Of a DNA stretch of 64,000 nucleotides, positions 25,150 through 34,177 are shown one piece after another. The notes beneath the pieces are model-generated. The model was not told where the DNA came from. It did not search any database and worked only from the letters and a program-made list of their open reading frames with translations. Source of the stretch: Virgibacillus_P tibetensis. Lineage in GTDB: Bacteria; Bacillota; Bacilli; Bacillales; Amphibacillaceae. The position numbers and the translations under genes are program-made. Numbering within the stretch: the stretch's first letter is position 1; the number at the start of each line of letters is the position of its first letter. The stretch spans positions 1 to 64,000 of the forward strand of contig NZ_JARZFX010000005.1 of assembly GCF_036026595.1 (NCBI RefSeq). Reading direction: 5' to 3'.

Positions 25150-26007
25150 TTAAGCACCCTTCTTTCTTTCTGTTAAATAAATCATCAGTTCCTGAATCGG
25201 TATACCTTCTGCAGTCAATCCATGCAAACTGGCCTCCTGCATATTCCCATAAATATATGCTGTCATTGTACCTGCCAGCTGCTTCTTCTCAATTATCTCT
25301 TTATTGCGAATAAATTCTTCCACATCCTTAATTGGGCCTGACACAGCACAAGTATTATCCCGCAACAGGTCTGCTTCTTCCTGGAGGACGAGTGACCCTT
25401 CTTGCAGGATTAATACTTCTTCAAACATCAAACTAACCTCATCAATTAAATGCGTTGAAAAAACAATTGTACGCTTTTCCGTTTCGTATTCTTCAAGCAG
25501 TATTTCATAAAACTTCTTCCGCGCTGCCGCATCCAATCCAATATAAGGTTCATCGAAAATCGTAATTGGTGCTTTACTCGCCAGGCCCACAATAATACCT
25601 AATGAAGACTCCATTCCTTTTGAGAGGGTCTTTACTTTCGCATTTAAATTCAAGTTATATTCTACAACTAGTTCATCAGCAAGCTCCTGATCCCATGTTG
25701 GATAAAAAAAGGAATATATTTTAAGAACATTTTTCACCTTTAAATCCTTCTTAAAATTATTTCCTTCCTTAATTAGGCATATTTGTTCCGTCAGCCGCTG
25801 GTTATCAAATGGATTTTCACCATCAATTAAAATTTTCCCTTCACTTGCTAGAATATTACCAGATAAAATATCCATAAACGTTGTTTTCCCAGCACCATTC
25901 CTGCCAAGTAAACCATAGATCTTCGGCTCACCCAGTGTGAAAGAAACATTATTTAATGCAATAGTGTCTTTGTATTTCTTTGTAAGATTATTTACCTCAA
26001 TTTTCAT
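25150..26007 (-). CDS. ABC transporter ATP-binding protein, YtrB-like
   Basis: 285-residue ATPase with Walker A GRNGAGKTT (about 34-42), a divergent signature LSKGMESSL in place of LSGGQ, and Walker B ITIFDEPYIGLD. That degenerate signature is characteristic of YtrB-type ATPases. Its start overlaps the upstream GntR gene by 11 bp, giving a three-gene regulator-ATPase-permease operon. Confidence 0.87.
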   Translation of the reverse strand: MKIEVNNLTKKYKDTIALNNVSFTLGEPKIYGLLGRNGAGKTTFMDILSGNILASEGKILIDGENPFDNQRLTEQICLIKEGNNFKKDLKVKNVLKIYSFFYPTWDQELADELVVEYNLNLNAKVKTLSKGMESSLGIIVGLASKAPITIFDEPYIGLDAAARKKFYEILLEEYETEKRTIVFSTHLIDEVSLMFEEVLILQEGSLVLQEEADLLRDNTCAVSGPIKDVEEFIRNKEIIEKKQLAGTMTAYIYGNMQEASLHGLTAEGIPIQELMIYLTERKKGA

Positions 26008-26383
26008 TATCTGTCCCCTCTCTTTCCATCATTTCCATTAACTCATTTTTACTCATATGCAATTTCTTTGCTTCCCTTTTTAATGGAAGGATGTAATTTT
26101 CATAAAACGTTTGTTTCCGTTTTTCGATTAAGATCTCTTTTGCATTTTCTGTTACAAACATTCCAACACCCCTTCGCTTATAAAGAATAAATTCAGTTAC
26201 AAGCTCGTTTATTCCTTTGGCAGCTGTAGCTGGATTTATCTTATAGTAAGCAGCAAATTCATTAGTCGAAGGTACACGTTCACCAGTTTTAATGCTCCCG
26301 TTGATGATCGAATCTTCTAATTGCTCTTTTATTTGAAGGAATATTGGTTTGTTTTCGTCTAGTGTGTTTTTCAAATTAATCAC
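25997..26383 (-). CDS. GntR family regulator, YtrA type (second)
   Basis: 128-residue YtrA-type repressor. The N-terminal winged helix reads KPIFLQIKEQLEDSIINGSI and GERVPSTNEFAAYYKINPAT; the short C-terminal helices end in a region rich in Lys and Glu. It is a paralogue of the regulator at 20770 but encoded in a separate operon facing it. Autoregulation is expected through the repeats in its promoter. Confidence 0.87.
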   Translation of the reverse strand: MINLKNTLDENKPIFLQIKEQLEDSIINGSIKTGERVPSTNEFAAYYKINPATAAKGINELVTEFILYKRRGVGMFVTENAKEILIEKRKQTFYENYILPLKREAKKLHMSKNELMEMMEREGTDNEN

Positions 26384-26402
26384 CTTCGTTATTTGGTTAA
26401 TT

Positions 26403-26444
26403 ACTTATGTAACTAACCATATAACTAACTAAGTTATTTGTCAA
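26403..26444 (-). promoter_or_regulatory. Promoter of the second GntR-ABC operon
   Basis: Reading leftward, TTGACA (26439-26444), a 17-bp spacer and TATGGT (26416-26421). Two TAACTAAC direct repeats 12 bp apart (26410 and 26422) and outer ACTTA/TAAGT arms overlap it and are candidate operator sequences. Confidence 0.65.
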
Positions 26445-26461
26445 TAGATTTCGCAAAAAAA

Positions 26462-26495
26462 AGTAAAGGTTTGCATCATTATGCAAACCTTTACT
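26462..26495 (-). terminator. Strong terminator after the DUF4064 gene
   Basis: A perfect 15-bp stem (AGTAAAGGTTTGCAT with its complement) and a 4-nt loop, followed on the minus strand by eight T. Confidence 0.93.
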
Positions 26496-26501
26496 CTGGC
26501 A

Positions 26502-26972
26502 TTATTTTTCATCTACTGTCAGCGGATCTTCAGGCTGTTGCTCTTTTTCTTTTGTCAATGGTGGTTTTCTAACGAGACACATAATACCTGCGATAAGATA
26601 AAAGATACCTCCAATAATTCCCAGTCCAAAATTAACAATCATAACTGCAACTGTTGTGCCGATAAAAATGATTCCAGCTGCTTTCGGATTCTTATTTCCT
26701 CTAAGTAAAATCATAGCTACGATCCCTAATAGAATAGCTACTATAGAAGTGATTAGAAGAAGTAATCCAGCACCCTTTATGTCATTAAATAAATGAGTAA
26801 CCTCTTCTATGGTGATCTCTGGAAACTCTTGTTCAAAGCCTCCTTCGATCAGAAGATTTCTAATGGTATCCTGGTTATTTCTCAACCAGATCATTCCTGC
26901 CCCCAAGGCAGCAAACAAACCATAAACCAAAGCGCCTAAGATACCTAGTATGACTTCACCAGTTCTTTTAAT
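26502..26972 (-). CDS. DUF4064 membrane protein, probable ATT start
   Basis: Membrane protein with three or four hydrophobic segments and the DUF4064 pattern. The first ordinary start (TTG at 26928-26930) truncates the conserved N-terminus. Extending the same frame 14 codons gives IKRTGEVILGILGAL, which looks like the family start, and places an ATT codon at 26970-26972, 9 nt after GGGGGG (26982-26987). This gives 156 residues ending in a charged tail (TKEKEQQPEDPLTVDEK). Either ATT is used as start or the ATG has mutated. Function unknown. Confidence 0.7.
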   Translation of the reverse strand: MKRTGEVILGILGALVYGLFAALGAGMIWLRNNQDTIRNLLIEGGFEQEFPEITIEEVTHLFNDIKGAGLLLLITSIVAILLGIVAMILLRGNKNPKAAGIIFIGTTVAVMIVNFGLGIIGGIFYLIAGIMCLVRKPPLTKEKEQQPEDPLTVDEK

Positions 26973-27063
26973 GATACATATCCCCCCAACATCTTAATGG
27001 TCATCCCTTAATAATATGATATCAATGTTGAGTATACCTGTATATAAATTAAATATCATGATT

Positions 27064-27936
27064 CTAGCCAGCCGAACCTATATTTATCATTGGATCCTTT
27101 TCCGGTAGTACAAGAAAGTCTTCTCCATCTGTTGTTATCACTATATTGCCAAATGTTGCAGTTGAATAAATGGTGGCATCTATCTTGTATAAATTTTCAA
27201 TTACTCGATCAACTGGATGACCAAAATTATTTTCTAAACTATAGGTCAAGATGGCAACTAGTGGATCTACTTCTTGAAGAAAACCATGTGAAGTGCTCGT
27301 GTTTGAACCATGATGAGCGACCTTTAGTATTTCCGCTTGTACATCCTGTTCGGCTATCAAATCCTGTTCCTGTTCTTTTTCAATGTCACTCATTAATAAA
27401 AAATCAATATTATTATAAGTTATTTTTAATGCTATGGAGGATTGATTATTGTTCTTGGATTTCCCATGTGTATTTAGAACTTTAATTTCCATCAAAGGAT
27501 CAATTTCCAGTTGTTGATTTCGCTTTGCTATTTTAACCGGAATACCTTGTTTGCGTATTTGGTATATATACCTTGCGTACGTTTTTGTTGAGTGGATTTT
27601 TCCAGAATCGAGTACTTGGTCGACTTCAACAGCTTCCATTACGTGTGGAAGTCCGCCGATGTGATCAATGTCAGGGTGGGTGGCAATTAACAGGTCAATC
27701 TTTTCAACCTGCATTTCTTTTAGATAGGAAACCACCTTTTTCCCTGCTTTAGGTGGCCCACCATCAATTAAGATGGTTTTTCCTGTTGGTGTTTCGATAA
27801 GGATACTATCCCCTTGCCCAACGTTAATAAAATGCAGCTGCATTTCTGGCGAAGTCGAATCACCATACGTATTGGCTGGCAAGCCACTAACAAATATAAT
27901 TAGTATAAAAACAATGAACTTCTTAGACTGGAACAT
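27064..27936 (-). CDS. Secreted ComEC-like metallo-beta-lactamase-fold hydrolase
   Basis: 290 residues with an N-terminal signal sequence (KKFIVFILIIFVSGLPANTYG). The domain matches the C-terminal hydrolase part of ComEC and stand-alone relatives: FINVGQGDSILIETP, LIDGG, then the metal motif THPDIDHIGG (about 85-94) and VAHHGSNTSTS. No ComEC membrane channel is attached. Likely an extracytoplasmic phosphodiesterase or nuclease (inference from fold). Confidence 0.85.
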   Translation of the reverse strand: MFQSKKFIVFILIIFVSGLPANTYGDSTSPEMQLHFINVGQGDSILIETPTGKTILIDGGPPKAGKKVVSYLKEMQVEKIDLLIATHPDIDHIGGLPHVMEAVEVDQVLDSGKIHSTKTYARYIYQIRKQGIPVKIAKRNQQLEIDPLMEIKVLNTHGKSKNNNQSSIALKITYNNIDFLLMSDIEKEQEQDLIAEQDVQAEILKVAHHGSNTSTSHGFLQEVDPLVAILTYSLENNFGHPVDRVIENLYKIDATIYSTATFGNIVITTDGEDFLVLPEKDPMINIGSAG

Positions 27937-28060
27937 AATTAATCACCTCTTTTTTAGTTTTACACTGTTTTGACTTAATATTTATTATCCTGCTGAAAAA
28001 TTTTTGGAGTGATTTTATTATGCTTTGTTTGATGGACCCAGAAACTTGGCCCCGAACAAA

Positions 28061-28087
28061 AAAACCGCTGAACAATCTCAGCGGTTT
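28061..28087 (-). terminator. Terminator after clpE
   Basis: AAAACCGCTGA pairs with TCAGCGGTTTT over a 6-nt loop; on the minus strand the stem runs into seven T. Confidence 0.9.
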
Positions 28088-28099
28088 TCTCTAGACATA

Positions 28100-30235
28100 T
28101 TATGCTTTCTTAACAGTAATTTCTTTATCGACTAGTTCAACAGTTACGTTCTCAACGGTTTCTTCTTCTAAGACCAGATCAGTCAGCTGATCTTCAATTT
28201 TATCCTGAATGACTCTGCGTAAAGGTCTTGCGCCAAATCGGCGGTCATAGCCAAGTCGCACTAATTCATGTTTTGCTTCTTCTGTAATCGAAATAATCAT
28301 TTCATTTTCTTTCATTGCTTTTTGCAGGTCTTCAAGCATGAGATCAACTATTTTCACTAAGTCGTCTTCAACTAGCTCGTTGAAGTTAATAATCGAATCA
28401 AAACGGTTGAGGAATTCTGGCTTAAAGTAAACGCCCAGGTTCTCCAGTGTAGATACAGATTCATGGACCGCTTTATTAAACCCAACGTTTACCGTTTTCA
28501 CTCCAGTACCGGCATTACTTGTCATAATAATGACTGTTTCTTTAAAGCTGACTGTTCGACCATGAGAGTCTGTCAGATGTCCATCCTCCATAATTTGCAG
28601 GAATATATTTTGCACATCTGGATGCGCTTTTTCAATCTCATCAAGTAAAATGATGGAATATGGGTTATGACGCACACGCTCTGTCAATTGCCCCGCTTCT
28701 TCATGCCCTACATATCCTGGTGGTGAACCGATGATCTTAGATACTGCATGTTTTTCCATATACTCACTCATATCCAAACGAATTAAGGCTTCGCGTGAGC
28801 CGAATAACTCTTCAGCTAGAGCTTTTGTCAATTCGGTTTTACCTACACCAGTAGGGCCGACGAATAGAAATGATCCAATTGGACGGTATTTAGATTTAAG
28901 TCCTGCACGGCTGCGGCGAATTGCTTTTGCTACCTTCTCAACTGCTTTTTCTTGTCCAATTACTTTTGCTCCAAGGTTTTCAGCTATATTTTTCATTTTG
29001 TCCTGCTCATCAGCTTGAAGCTTTGTAACTGGAATACCAGTTTTCTCCTCTACTATCAGTTGAATATCAGTAATGGCCACATCAATAACCTGTTCTTCAC
29101 CTTTTGCCTTTTCCAATTGTTTTTGCAGTTGTATTTCCTGATATCTTAAATTAGCTGCACGTTCATAATCTTCTTGATCTGCAGCCTGCTCTTTCTCTTT
29201 AATGATTTCATTCAAGCGTTGACTTATGGAATGGGAGTCGTTTTCAGCATTCGCCAGATTCAAACGTGATCCTACTTCATCCATCAGGTCGATCGCTTTA
29301 TCCGGCAGGAAACGATCCTGAATATAGCGCTGTGACAGGGTAACGAATGAACGAATTGCTTCTTCTGAATATCGAACCTCATGGAATTTCTCATAACGAT
29401 CCTTAATACCATTTAATATCAAAACAGCTTCTTCCGGAGATGGCTCGTTTACGATAATCGGCTGCAAGCGACGCTCGAGCGCTGCATCTTTTTCAATTTG
29501 TCGATATTCCTTTAGTGTTGTTGCACCAATAAGCTGTAACTCACCTCTAGCTAACGCTGGCTTCATAATATTTCCAGCATCCATTTGAGATCCTTCAGCT
29601 GTACCTGCTCCAACTAATAAATGGATTTCATCAACAAAAAGAATAATGTCCTGACGGGATTGCAGTTCTTGAATAAGCTGCTTCATCCGCTCTTCAAATT
29701 GACCACGTATCCCAGTATTTGCAACTAAAGAAGCTACATCAAGCAAGAAAACTTCTTTATTCATTAATTTAGCTGGTACTTTACCCTCGGTTATCTTTAG
29801 GGCCAATCCTTCGGCGATAGCTGTTTTACCAACCCCGGGTTCACCAATAAGCACCGGATTATTTTTGTTTCTTCGGTTTAATGTCTCGATAACACGTTTT
29901 ACTTCATTATCACGGCCTATCACTGGGTCAATAAGCCCGGCTCTAGCTGCATTTGTGATATTTTTAGCTAATTGTTCGATTAAACCATTTCCGTTATTAT
30001 TTTGTTTCTGCTTTGTTTTAGCACCCATTTTATTTGAACCATTAAAGTTCTTGGAAAATGCCTCCTGCGCATCTCCATTAAATGATGAGTCAGAGAAAAA
30101 ATCATTAGAATTCATCAATTTACCTTGAATTTCCCGGAAACATTCCTGACACACATGCATCTGTATTCTCTCATTATTCATTTGCATAGATACATTAATG
30201 TTTGCAGGGTTTATACCACATTGTTGACAGTGCAT
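28100..30235 (-). CDS. clpE: ATP-dependent Clp protease ATPase subunit ClpE
   Basis: 711-residue HSP100 unfoldase that feeds ClpP. The ClpE-specific N-terminal zinc finger is present (Cys3, Cys6, Cys29, Cys32), followed by a low-complexity linker. The first AAA module has GEPGVGKTA near 133. A UVR-type coiled segment (NEIIKEKEQAADQEDYERAA) comes next, then the second AAA module with GPTGVGKTE near 461 and the C-terminal D2-small domain. Two CtsR operators overlap its promoter, so it should be heat- and stress-induced. Confidence 0.95.
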   Translation of the reverse strand: MHCQQCGINPANINVSMQMNNERIQMHVCQECFREIQGKLMNSNDFFSDSSFNGDAQEAFSKNFNGSNKMGAKTKQKQNNNGNGLIEQLAKNITNAARAGLIDPVIGRDNEVKRVIETLNRRNKNNPVLIGEPGVGKTAIAEGLALKITEGKVPAKLMNKEVFLLDVASLVANTGIRGQFEERMKQLIQELQSRQDIILFVDEIHLLVGAGTAEGSQMDAGNIMKPALARGELQLIGATTLKEYRQIEKDAALERRLQPIIVNEPSPEEAVLILNGIKDRYEKFHEVRYSEEAIRSFVTLSQRYIQDRFLPDKAIDLMDEVGSRLNLANAENDSHSISQRLNEIIKEKEQAADQEDYERAANLRYQEIQLQKQLEKAKGEEQVIDVAITDIQLIVEEKTGIPVTKLQADEQDKMKNIAENLGAKVIGQEKAVEKVAKAIRRSRAGLKSKYRPIGSFLFVGPTGVGKTELTKALAEELFGSREALIRLDMSEYMEKHAVSKIIGSPPGYVGHEEAGQLTERVRHNPYSIILLDEIEKAHPDVQNIFLQIMEDGHLTDSHGRTVSFKETVIIMTSNAGTGVKTVNVGFNKAVHESVSTLENLGVYFKPEFLNRFDSIINFNELVEDDLVKIVDLMLEDLQKAMKENEMIISITEEAKHELVRLGYDRRFGARPLRRVIQDKIEDQLTDLVLEEETVENVTVELVDKEITVKKA

Positions 30236-30274
30236 TTTCCATTCCTCCTAATTTATATTATATTCATTTTTGAC

Positions 30275-30329
30275 TTTGACTATATTTGACCTTTGACTTT
30301 ATTATACTCTGACCTTTTTTGACTTTCAA
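30275..30329 (-). promoter_or_regulatory. clpE promoter with two CtsR operators
   Basis: Leftward promoter with TTGAAA (30324-30329), a 17-bp spacer and TATAAT (30301-30306). A perfect CtsR site GGTCAAATATAGTCAAA occupies 30275-30291 (minus strand) and a near match AGTCAAAAAAGGTCAGA occupies 30308-30324 in the spacer. Additional GTCAAA heptads adjoin the first site. Confidence 0.92.
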
Positions 30330-30494
30330 GAAATTTGTTTGATATTTTTTTAAAATTATAGTGTTGAATCGTATGTTTACCCTTTCCCTATAGGGATAAA
30401 CCCTTTTTAATTAAAGTAATTATAGATTATTCAATTATAGAACATCTTAATAATTATTGACTTATTAATTATTTTGTTTAAACTAAAAGTTAAT

Positions 30495-30513
30495 GATAGT
30501 GAGATTCATTATC
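30495..30513 (+). promoter_or_regulatory. Fur box upstream of fbpA
   Basis: GATAGTGAGATTCATTATC matches 16 of 19 positions of the classical Fur box and overlaps a TGATA-type inverted repeat. It lies about 45 bp before fbpA, consistent with iron repression. The rest of 30330-30494 is AT-rich and holds only promoter-like sequence. Confidence 0.75.
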
Positions 30514-30556
30514 AATTAAGAAGCTGGAATTTGAGACAGAAAGGTGAGATAAATTG

Positions 30557-31648
30557 ATGATTAAACGACTACTGCTAGGTATCCTGATGATTATATCTGT
30601 ACTTGCTTTAACTGCTTGTGGTAATGATTCAGACAACAACGAAGCATCTGAAGGATCCAATACAGAGAATGAAGATAATGAAGTGAATGAAGATAACGGA
30701 GAAATTAATCTGTACACTGGGCGTCACTATGATACAGACGAGGAATTATATAAAACATTCACAGATGAAACAGGAATAAAAGTGAATGTTATTAAAGGGA
30801 AAGATGATGAGTTAATTACGCGCCTTGAGCGTGAAGGAAAAGCATCGGAGGCTGACCTTTTTATAACTGCAGATGCTGGTCGCTTACATCGTGCTGAATC
30901 GAGAGATCTTCTGCAGGAAGTAAACAGTGATCTACTTAATGAAAATATTCCTGAAAAATATCGTGATGTAGACAATAAATGGTTTGGTTTAACAAAGCGT
31001 GCACGTGTTATTGCTTACCATAAAGACCGCGTTGATCCAGAGGAAATAAAAACATATGCTGATCTTACTTCCGAGGCCAATAAAAATAAAGTGCTGATTC
31101 GTTCATCTGAAAATATTTATAACCAATCTTTAATGGCATCATTCATCGCCCTTGAAGGGGAAGACATGGCTATTGATTGGGCTGAAGGAATTGTTGAAAA
31201 TATGGCTCGCAATCCAAAAGGTGGAGATACAGACCAAGCAATCGCAGTAGCTGCTGGTGAAGGTGATATAGCTGTAATTAATACTTACTACTATGGAAGA
31301 ATGCTGAATTCTGAAGATCCGGAGTTGGTAAAGGCCGCCGAGGAATTAGGTATCGTTTTCCCTAATCAGGATACAACTGGAACCCATATTAACATTAGTG
31401 GAATTGGCTTAACAGCAAGCAGTAAAAATAAAGAAAATGCAATCAAATTCATGGAATTCTTATCAAAAGAGGAAGCTCAAGAGCAATTCTCAGCTACAAA
31501 CTTTGAATATCCTGTGAACCCGAATGTAGAACCTGATGATTTATTAAAATCATGGGGAGATTTCAAGGAACAGGATCTCAATTTATCAGAGTTGGGCGAA
31601 CACAATAATGAAGCGATTATGATATTGAATAAAGTAGGCTGGAAATAG
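30557..31648 (+). CDS. fbpA: Ferric iron ABC transporter binding lipoprotein
   Basis: 363-residue periplasmic-type binding protein of the FbpA/FutA class, exported as a lipoprotein (lipobox LTAC near residue 21). An acidic Asn/Glu/Asp-rich linker follows (about 25-53). The domain has INLYTGRHYDTDEELYKTF, ADLFITADAGRLHRA, and a triple tyrosine INTYYYGRML carrying the usual Fe3+-binding tyrosines. The ATG at 30557 is preceded by AAGGTGAGA. It heads fbpABC and has a Fur box. Confidence 0.9.
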   Translation: MIKRLLLGILMIISVLALTACGNDSDNNEASEGSNTENEDNEVNEDNGEINLYTGRHYDTDEELYKTFTDETGIKVNVIKGKDDELITRLEREGKASEADLFITADAGRLHRAESRDLLQEVNSDLLNENIPEKYRDVDNKWFGLTKRARVIAYHKDRVDPEEIKTYADLTSEANKNKVLIRSSENIYNQSLMASFIALEGEDMAIDWAEGIVENMARNPKGGDTDQAIAVAAGEGDIAVINTYYYGRMLNSEDPELVKAAEELGIVFPNQDTTGTHINISGIGLTASSKNKENAIKFMEFLSKEEAQEQFSATNFEYPVNPNVEPDDLLKSWGDFKEQDLNLSELGEHNNEAIMILNKVGWK

Positions 31649-31776
31649 TTTTGATGTAAAAGGAATGCTGTATCTCACTCAAAGATACAGCATTCCTTCT
31701 ATACAATCTTAGTGAGAACTGTTATCATTATAGAGTATGTAAACATTCTATTCAGGAACTAAGGAAGTGTAGATTT

Positions 31777-33417
31777 TTGAAGCTCTCTAGGAACTTTTCC
31801 AAATACTTAAACTTATGGACGCTTTTCAGCTTCCTTATCGTTGTACTCATACTACTGCCTAATTTATCTATTCTAGTAAATTTTTTTACGCAGGAGACTT
31901 CTAATTGGCAACATGTTAAAGAATATATTCTTCCTCTATTATTAAAGAACACAAGCATAATCATTGTTTTTACTGGAATTTTCAGTATCTTAATTGGCAC
32001 AAGTTTGGCTTGGCTAATTTCTGCATATGATTTCCCTTTACGACGTTTTTTTAAATGGGGACTAATTCTGCCATTAGCGATTCCTCCTTACATTGCTGCT
32101 TACACATATAACGGCATTCTAAACTATACTGGCGTCATACAAACAACATTGCGCACTCATTTTAACATACCTGTTAATCAATCCTATTTTGATATTATGT
32201 CTTTACCAGGTGCTATTTTTATTTTCACATTTTTCCTGTTCCCTTATGTATATATGATTACACGAGCTTTTCTATCAAACCAATCTTCTTCACTCATTGA
32301 AAACGCCCGATTACTTGGCAGAAACTCGTTTGAGGTATTTTTTCTTGTAGTACTGCCTATTTCCCGTGGTGCTATTGTTGCCGGTGTCAGTCTTGTTCTT
32401 CTGGAAGTGCTGAATGACTATGGCGTGGTGCAATACTTTGGTATACCAACTTTCAGCACTGCCATATTCCAGACATGGTTTGGAATGGGAGATTTAAATG
32501 CTGCAATAAAGCTGTCTGCCACACTTATGTTTATTGTCTTTGCCATTTTGGTTTTGGAAAAACTCCTTCGCGGAAGGAAACGGTATAGTTTCCCCTCAGC
32601 GAAAATACGTCCATTAACCCCGGTCAAGCTACAGGGGTGGCAAGGGAAGGCAGCATTTATATATTGCTCTATCATTTTTGGTTTAGGGTTTTTAATTCCG
32701 TTTGTACAGTTAGTTGATTGGACATTATTAACCTATGAAAAAATAATTGATCCTGCTTTTGTTTCATTAATAATTAATTCGTTAATTGTGGCATTAGCTG
32801 GTTCTACCATGATTATTGTATTCGCTGTAATCATTGCAAATTTTGCTCGCATACACCAAAGCTTCTTATCGAAAATGTCTGCACGAGTTATAATTCTTGG
32901 TTATTCTATTCCTGGTGCAGTAATTGCTGTAGGTATTATTACCGTATTTATTCGAACAGACAATTTCTTATTTGGATTTTATGAATTTGCCCGATTAGAG
33001 CAAATGTTATATTTAAGCACTAGTTTATTTATGCTTGTCTCAGCTTATGTCATACGGTTTTTAGCCGTCGGGTTTAATGCCATCGAATCTGGTTATGATA
33101 AAATAGGAAACTCATTTACAGAAGCTTCACGCATGCTCGGAATGGGAATGACTAAATCATTCTTTAAAGTCGACTTGCCTCTTTTAAAAGGAGCTATTTT
33201 AAGTGGCTTTATTCTATCATTTATAGAAATATTGAAAGAGCTGCCGCTTACCTTGATATTAAGACCTTTTAACTTTGACACATTATCTACAAAAGCATTC
33301 CAATACGCGAATGACGAACAAATTCATGAAGCAGCTTTGGCATCTATCATTATTATCGTTATCAGTGCTGTTGCAATATTTGTTTTCCATCATATTTTGG
33401 AAAAGGAGTCTAAATAA
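31777..33417 (+). CDS. fbpB: Ferric iron ABC transporter permease, two-domain
   Basis: 546 residues with about 12 membrane segments arranged as two fused permease halves. Each half has an EAA-type loop: ENARLLGRNSFEVFFLVVLP and TEASRMLGMGMTKSFFKVDL. The start is TTG, supported by AAGGAAG 9 nt upstream. It works with FbpA and the following ATPase to import Fe3+. Short AT-rich spacing to both neighbours indicates one operon. Confidence 0.9.
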   Translation: MKLSRNFSKYLNLWTLFSFLIVVLILLPNLSILVNFFTQETSNWQHVKEYILPLLLKNTSIIIVFTGIFSILIGTSLAWLISAYDFPLRRFFKWGLILPLAIPPYIAAYTYNGILNYTGVIQTTLRTHFNIPVNQSYFDIMSLPGAIFIFTFFLFPYVYMITRAFLSNQSSSLIENARLLGRNSFEVFFLVVLPISRGAIVAGVSLVLLEVLNDYGVVQYFGIPTFSTAIFQTWFGMGDLNAAIKLSATLMFIVFAILVLEKLLRGRKRYSFPSAKIRPLTPVKLQGWQGKAAFIYCSIIFGLGFLIPFVQLVDWTLLTYEKIIDPAFVSLIINSLIVALAGSTMIIVFAVIIANFARIHQSFLSKMSARVIILGYSIPGAVIAVGIITVFIRTDNFLFGFYEFARLEQMLYLSTSLFMLVSAYVIRFLAVGFNAIESGYDKIGNSFTEASRMLGMGMTKSFFKVDLPLLKGAILSGFILSFIEILKELPLTLILRPFNFDTLSTKAFQYANDEQIHEAALASIIIIVISAVAIFVFHHILEKESK

Positions 33418-33418
33418 T

Positions 33419-34129
33419 ATGTTTATTAAAATTAACGATCTTTGTTTCTCTTATAAGAATTCAAAGAGTAACATTATTGAGAATTTCGATCTGGAAATAC
33501 AAAAGGGACATATTGTATCTATCCTTGGAGAAAGCGGAAGCGGAAAAAGCACAGTATTACGTTTATTAGCTGGGCTGGAGACACCTAAATCAGGCTCCAT
33601 CCATATCGATGAGCATGTGGTGACAGATGACCGACACTTTATTCTTCCTGAAAAGCGGGGAATCGGGATGGTATTTCAGGATTATGCTTTATTTCCGCAT
33701 ATGACAGTAATTGACAATATCAAGTTTGGGTTAAAAGGGTTTAGTAAAAAGGAAAAAGAAACCCGAGTAAATGAAGTTCTGGATTTGATTAATATGATGC
33801 ATTACAAAAAGCGTTATCCACATGAACTTAGTGGTGGTCAGCAACAGAGAATTTCTCTGGCACGTGCACTCGCTCCTAAACCATCCTTACTCTTATTGGA
33901 TGAACCGTTTAGTAATCTCGATACTGATTTACAAATTAAAATCAGAAATGAGCTGAGGAATATAATTAAAGCAACCGGTACCACTTCTATTTTCGTTACG
34001 CACGACCGGGAAGATTCAAGAGCTATTGCTGATCGAATTATCACATTGCGTGATGGTGCAGCACATGAATGGGAATCACTTTGTACAACTCATTATTCAG
34101 AAATGAAACAATTGGAAACAACCAAATAA
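33419..34129 (+). CDS. fbpC: Ferric iron ABC transporter ATPase, short form
   Basis: 236-residue ATPase with Walker A GESGSGKST, Q-loop VFQDYALFPH, signature LSGGQQQR and Walker B LLLLDEPFSNLD. A frame open to 33275 overlaps fbpB, but AAAGGAG and the family start favour the ATG at 33419. FbpC proteins are often about 350 residues with a C-terminal TOBE domain; here the protein ends soon after the H-loop, so that regulatory domain is absent. Terminates at a strong shared hairpin. Confidence 0.9.
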   Translation: MFIKINDLCFSYKNSKSNIIENFDLEIQKGHIVSILGESGSGKSTVLRLLAGLETPKSGSIHIDEHVVTDDRHFILPEKRGIGMVFQDYALFPHMTVIDNIKFGLKGFSKKEKETRVNEVLDLINMMHYKKRYPHELSGGQQQRISLARALAPKPSLLLLDEPFSNLDTDLQIKIRNELRNIIKATGTTSIFVTHDREDSRAIADRIITLRDGAAHEWESLCTTHYSEMKQLETTK

Positions 34130-34131
34130 CG

Positions 34132-34177
34132 ATAGAAAGAACCCGATTGATCTGGTAATCAATCGGGTTCTTTCTAT
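34132..34177. terminator. Bidirectional terminator between fbpC and acyl-CoA synthetase
   Basis: A perfect 19-bp stem (ATAGAAAGAACCCGATTGA with its complement) and an 8-nt loop. It overlaps the stop codon of the leftward gene. Confidence 0.93.
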
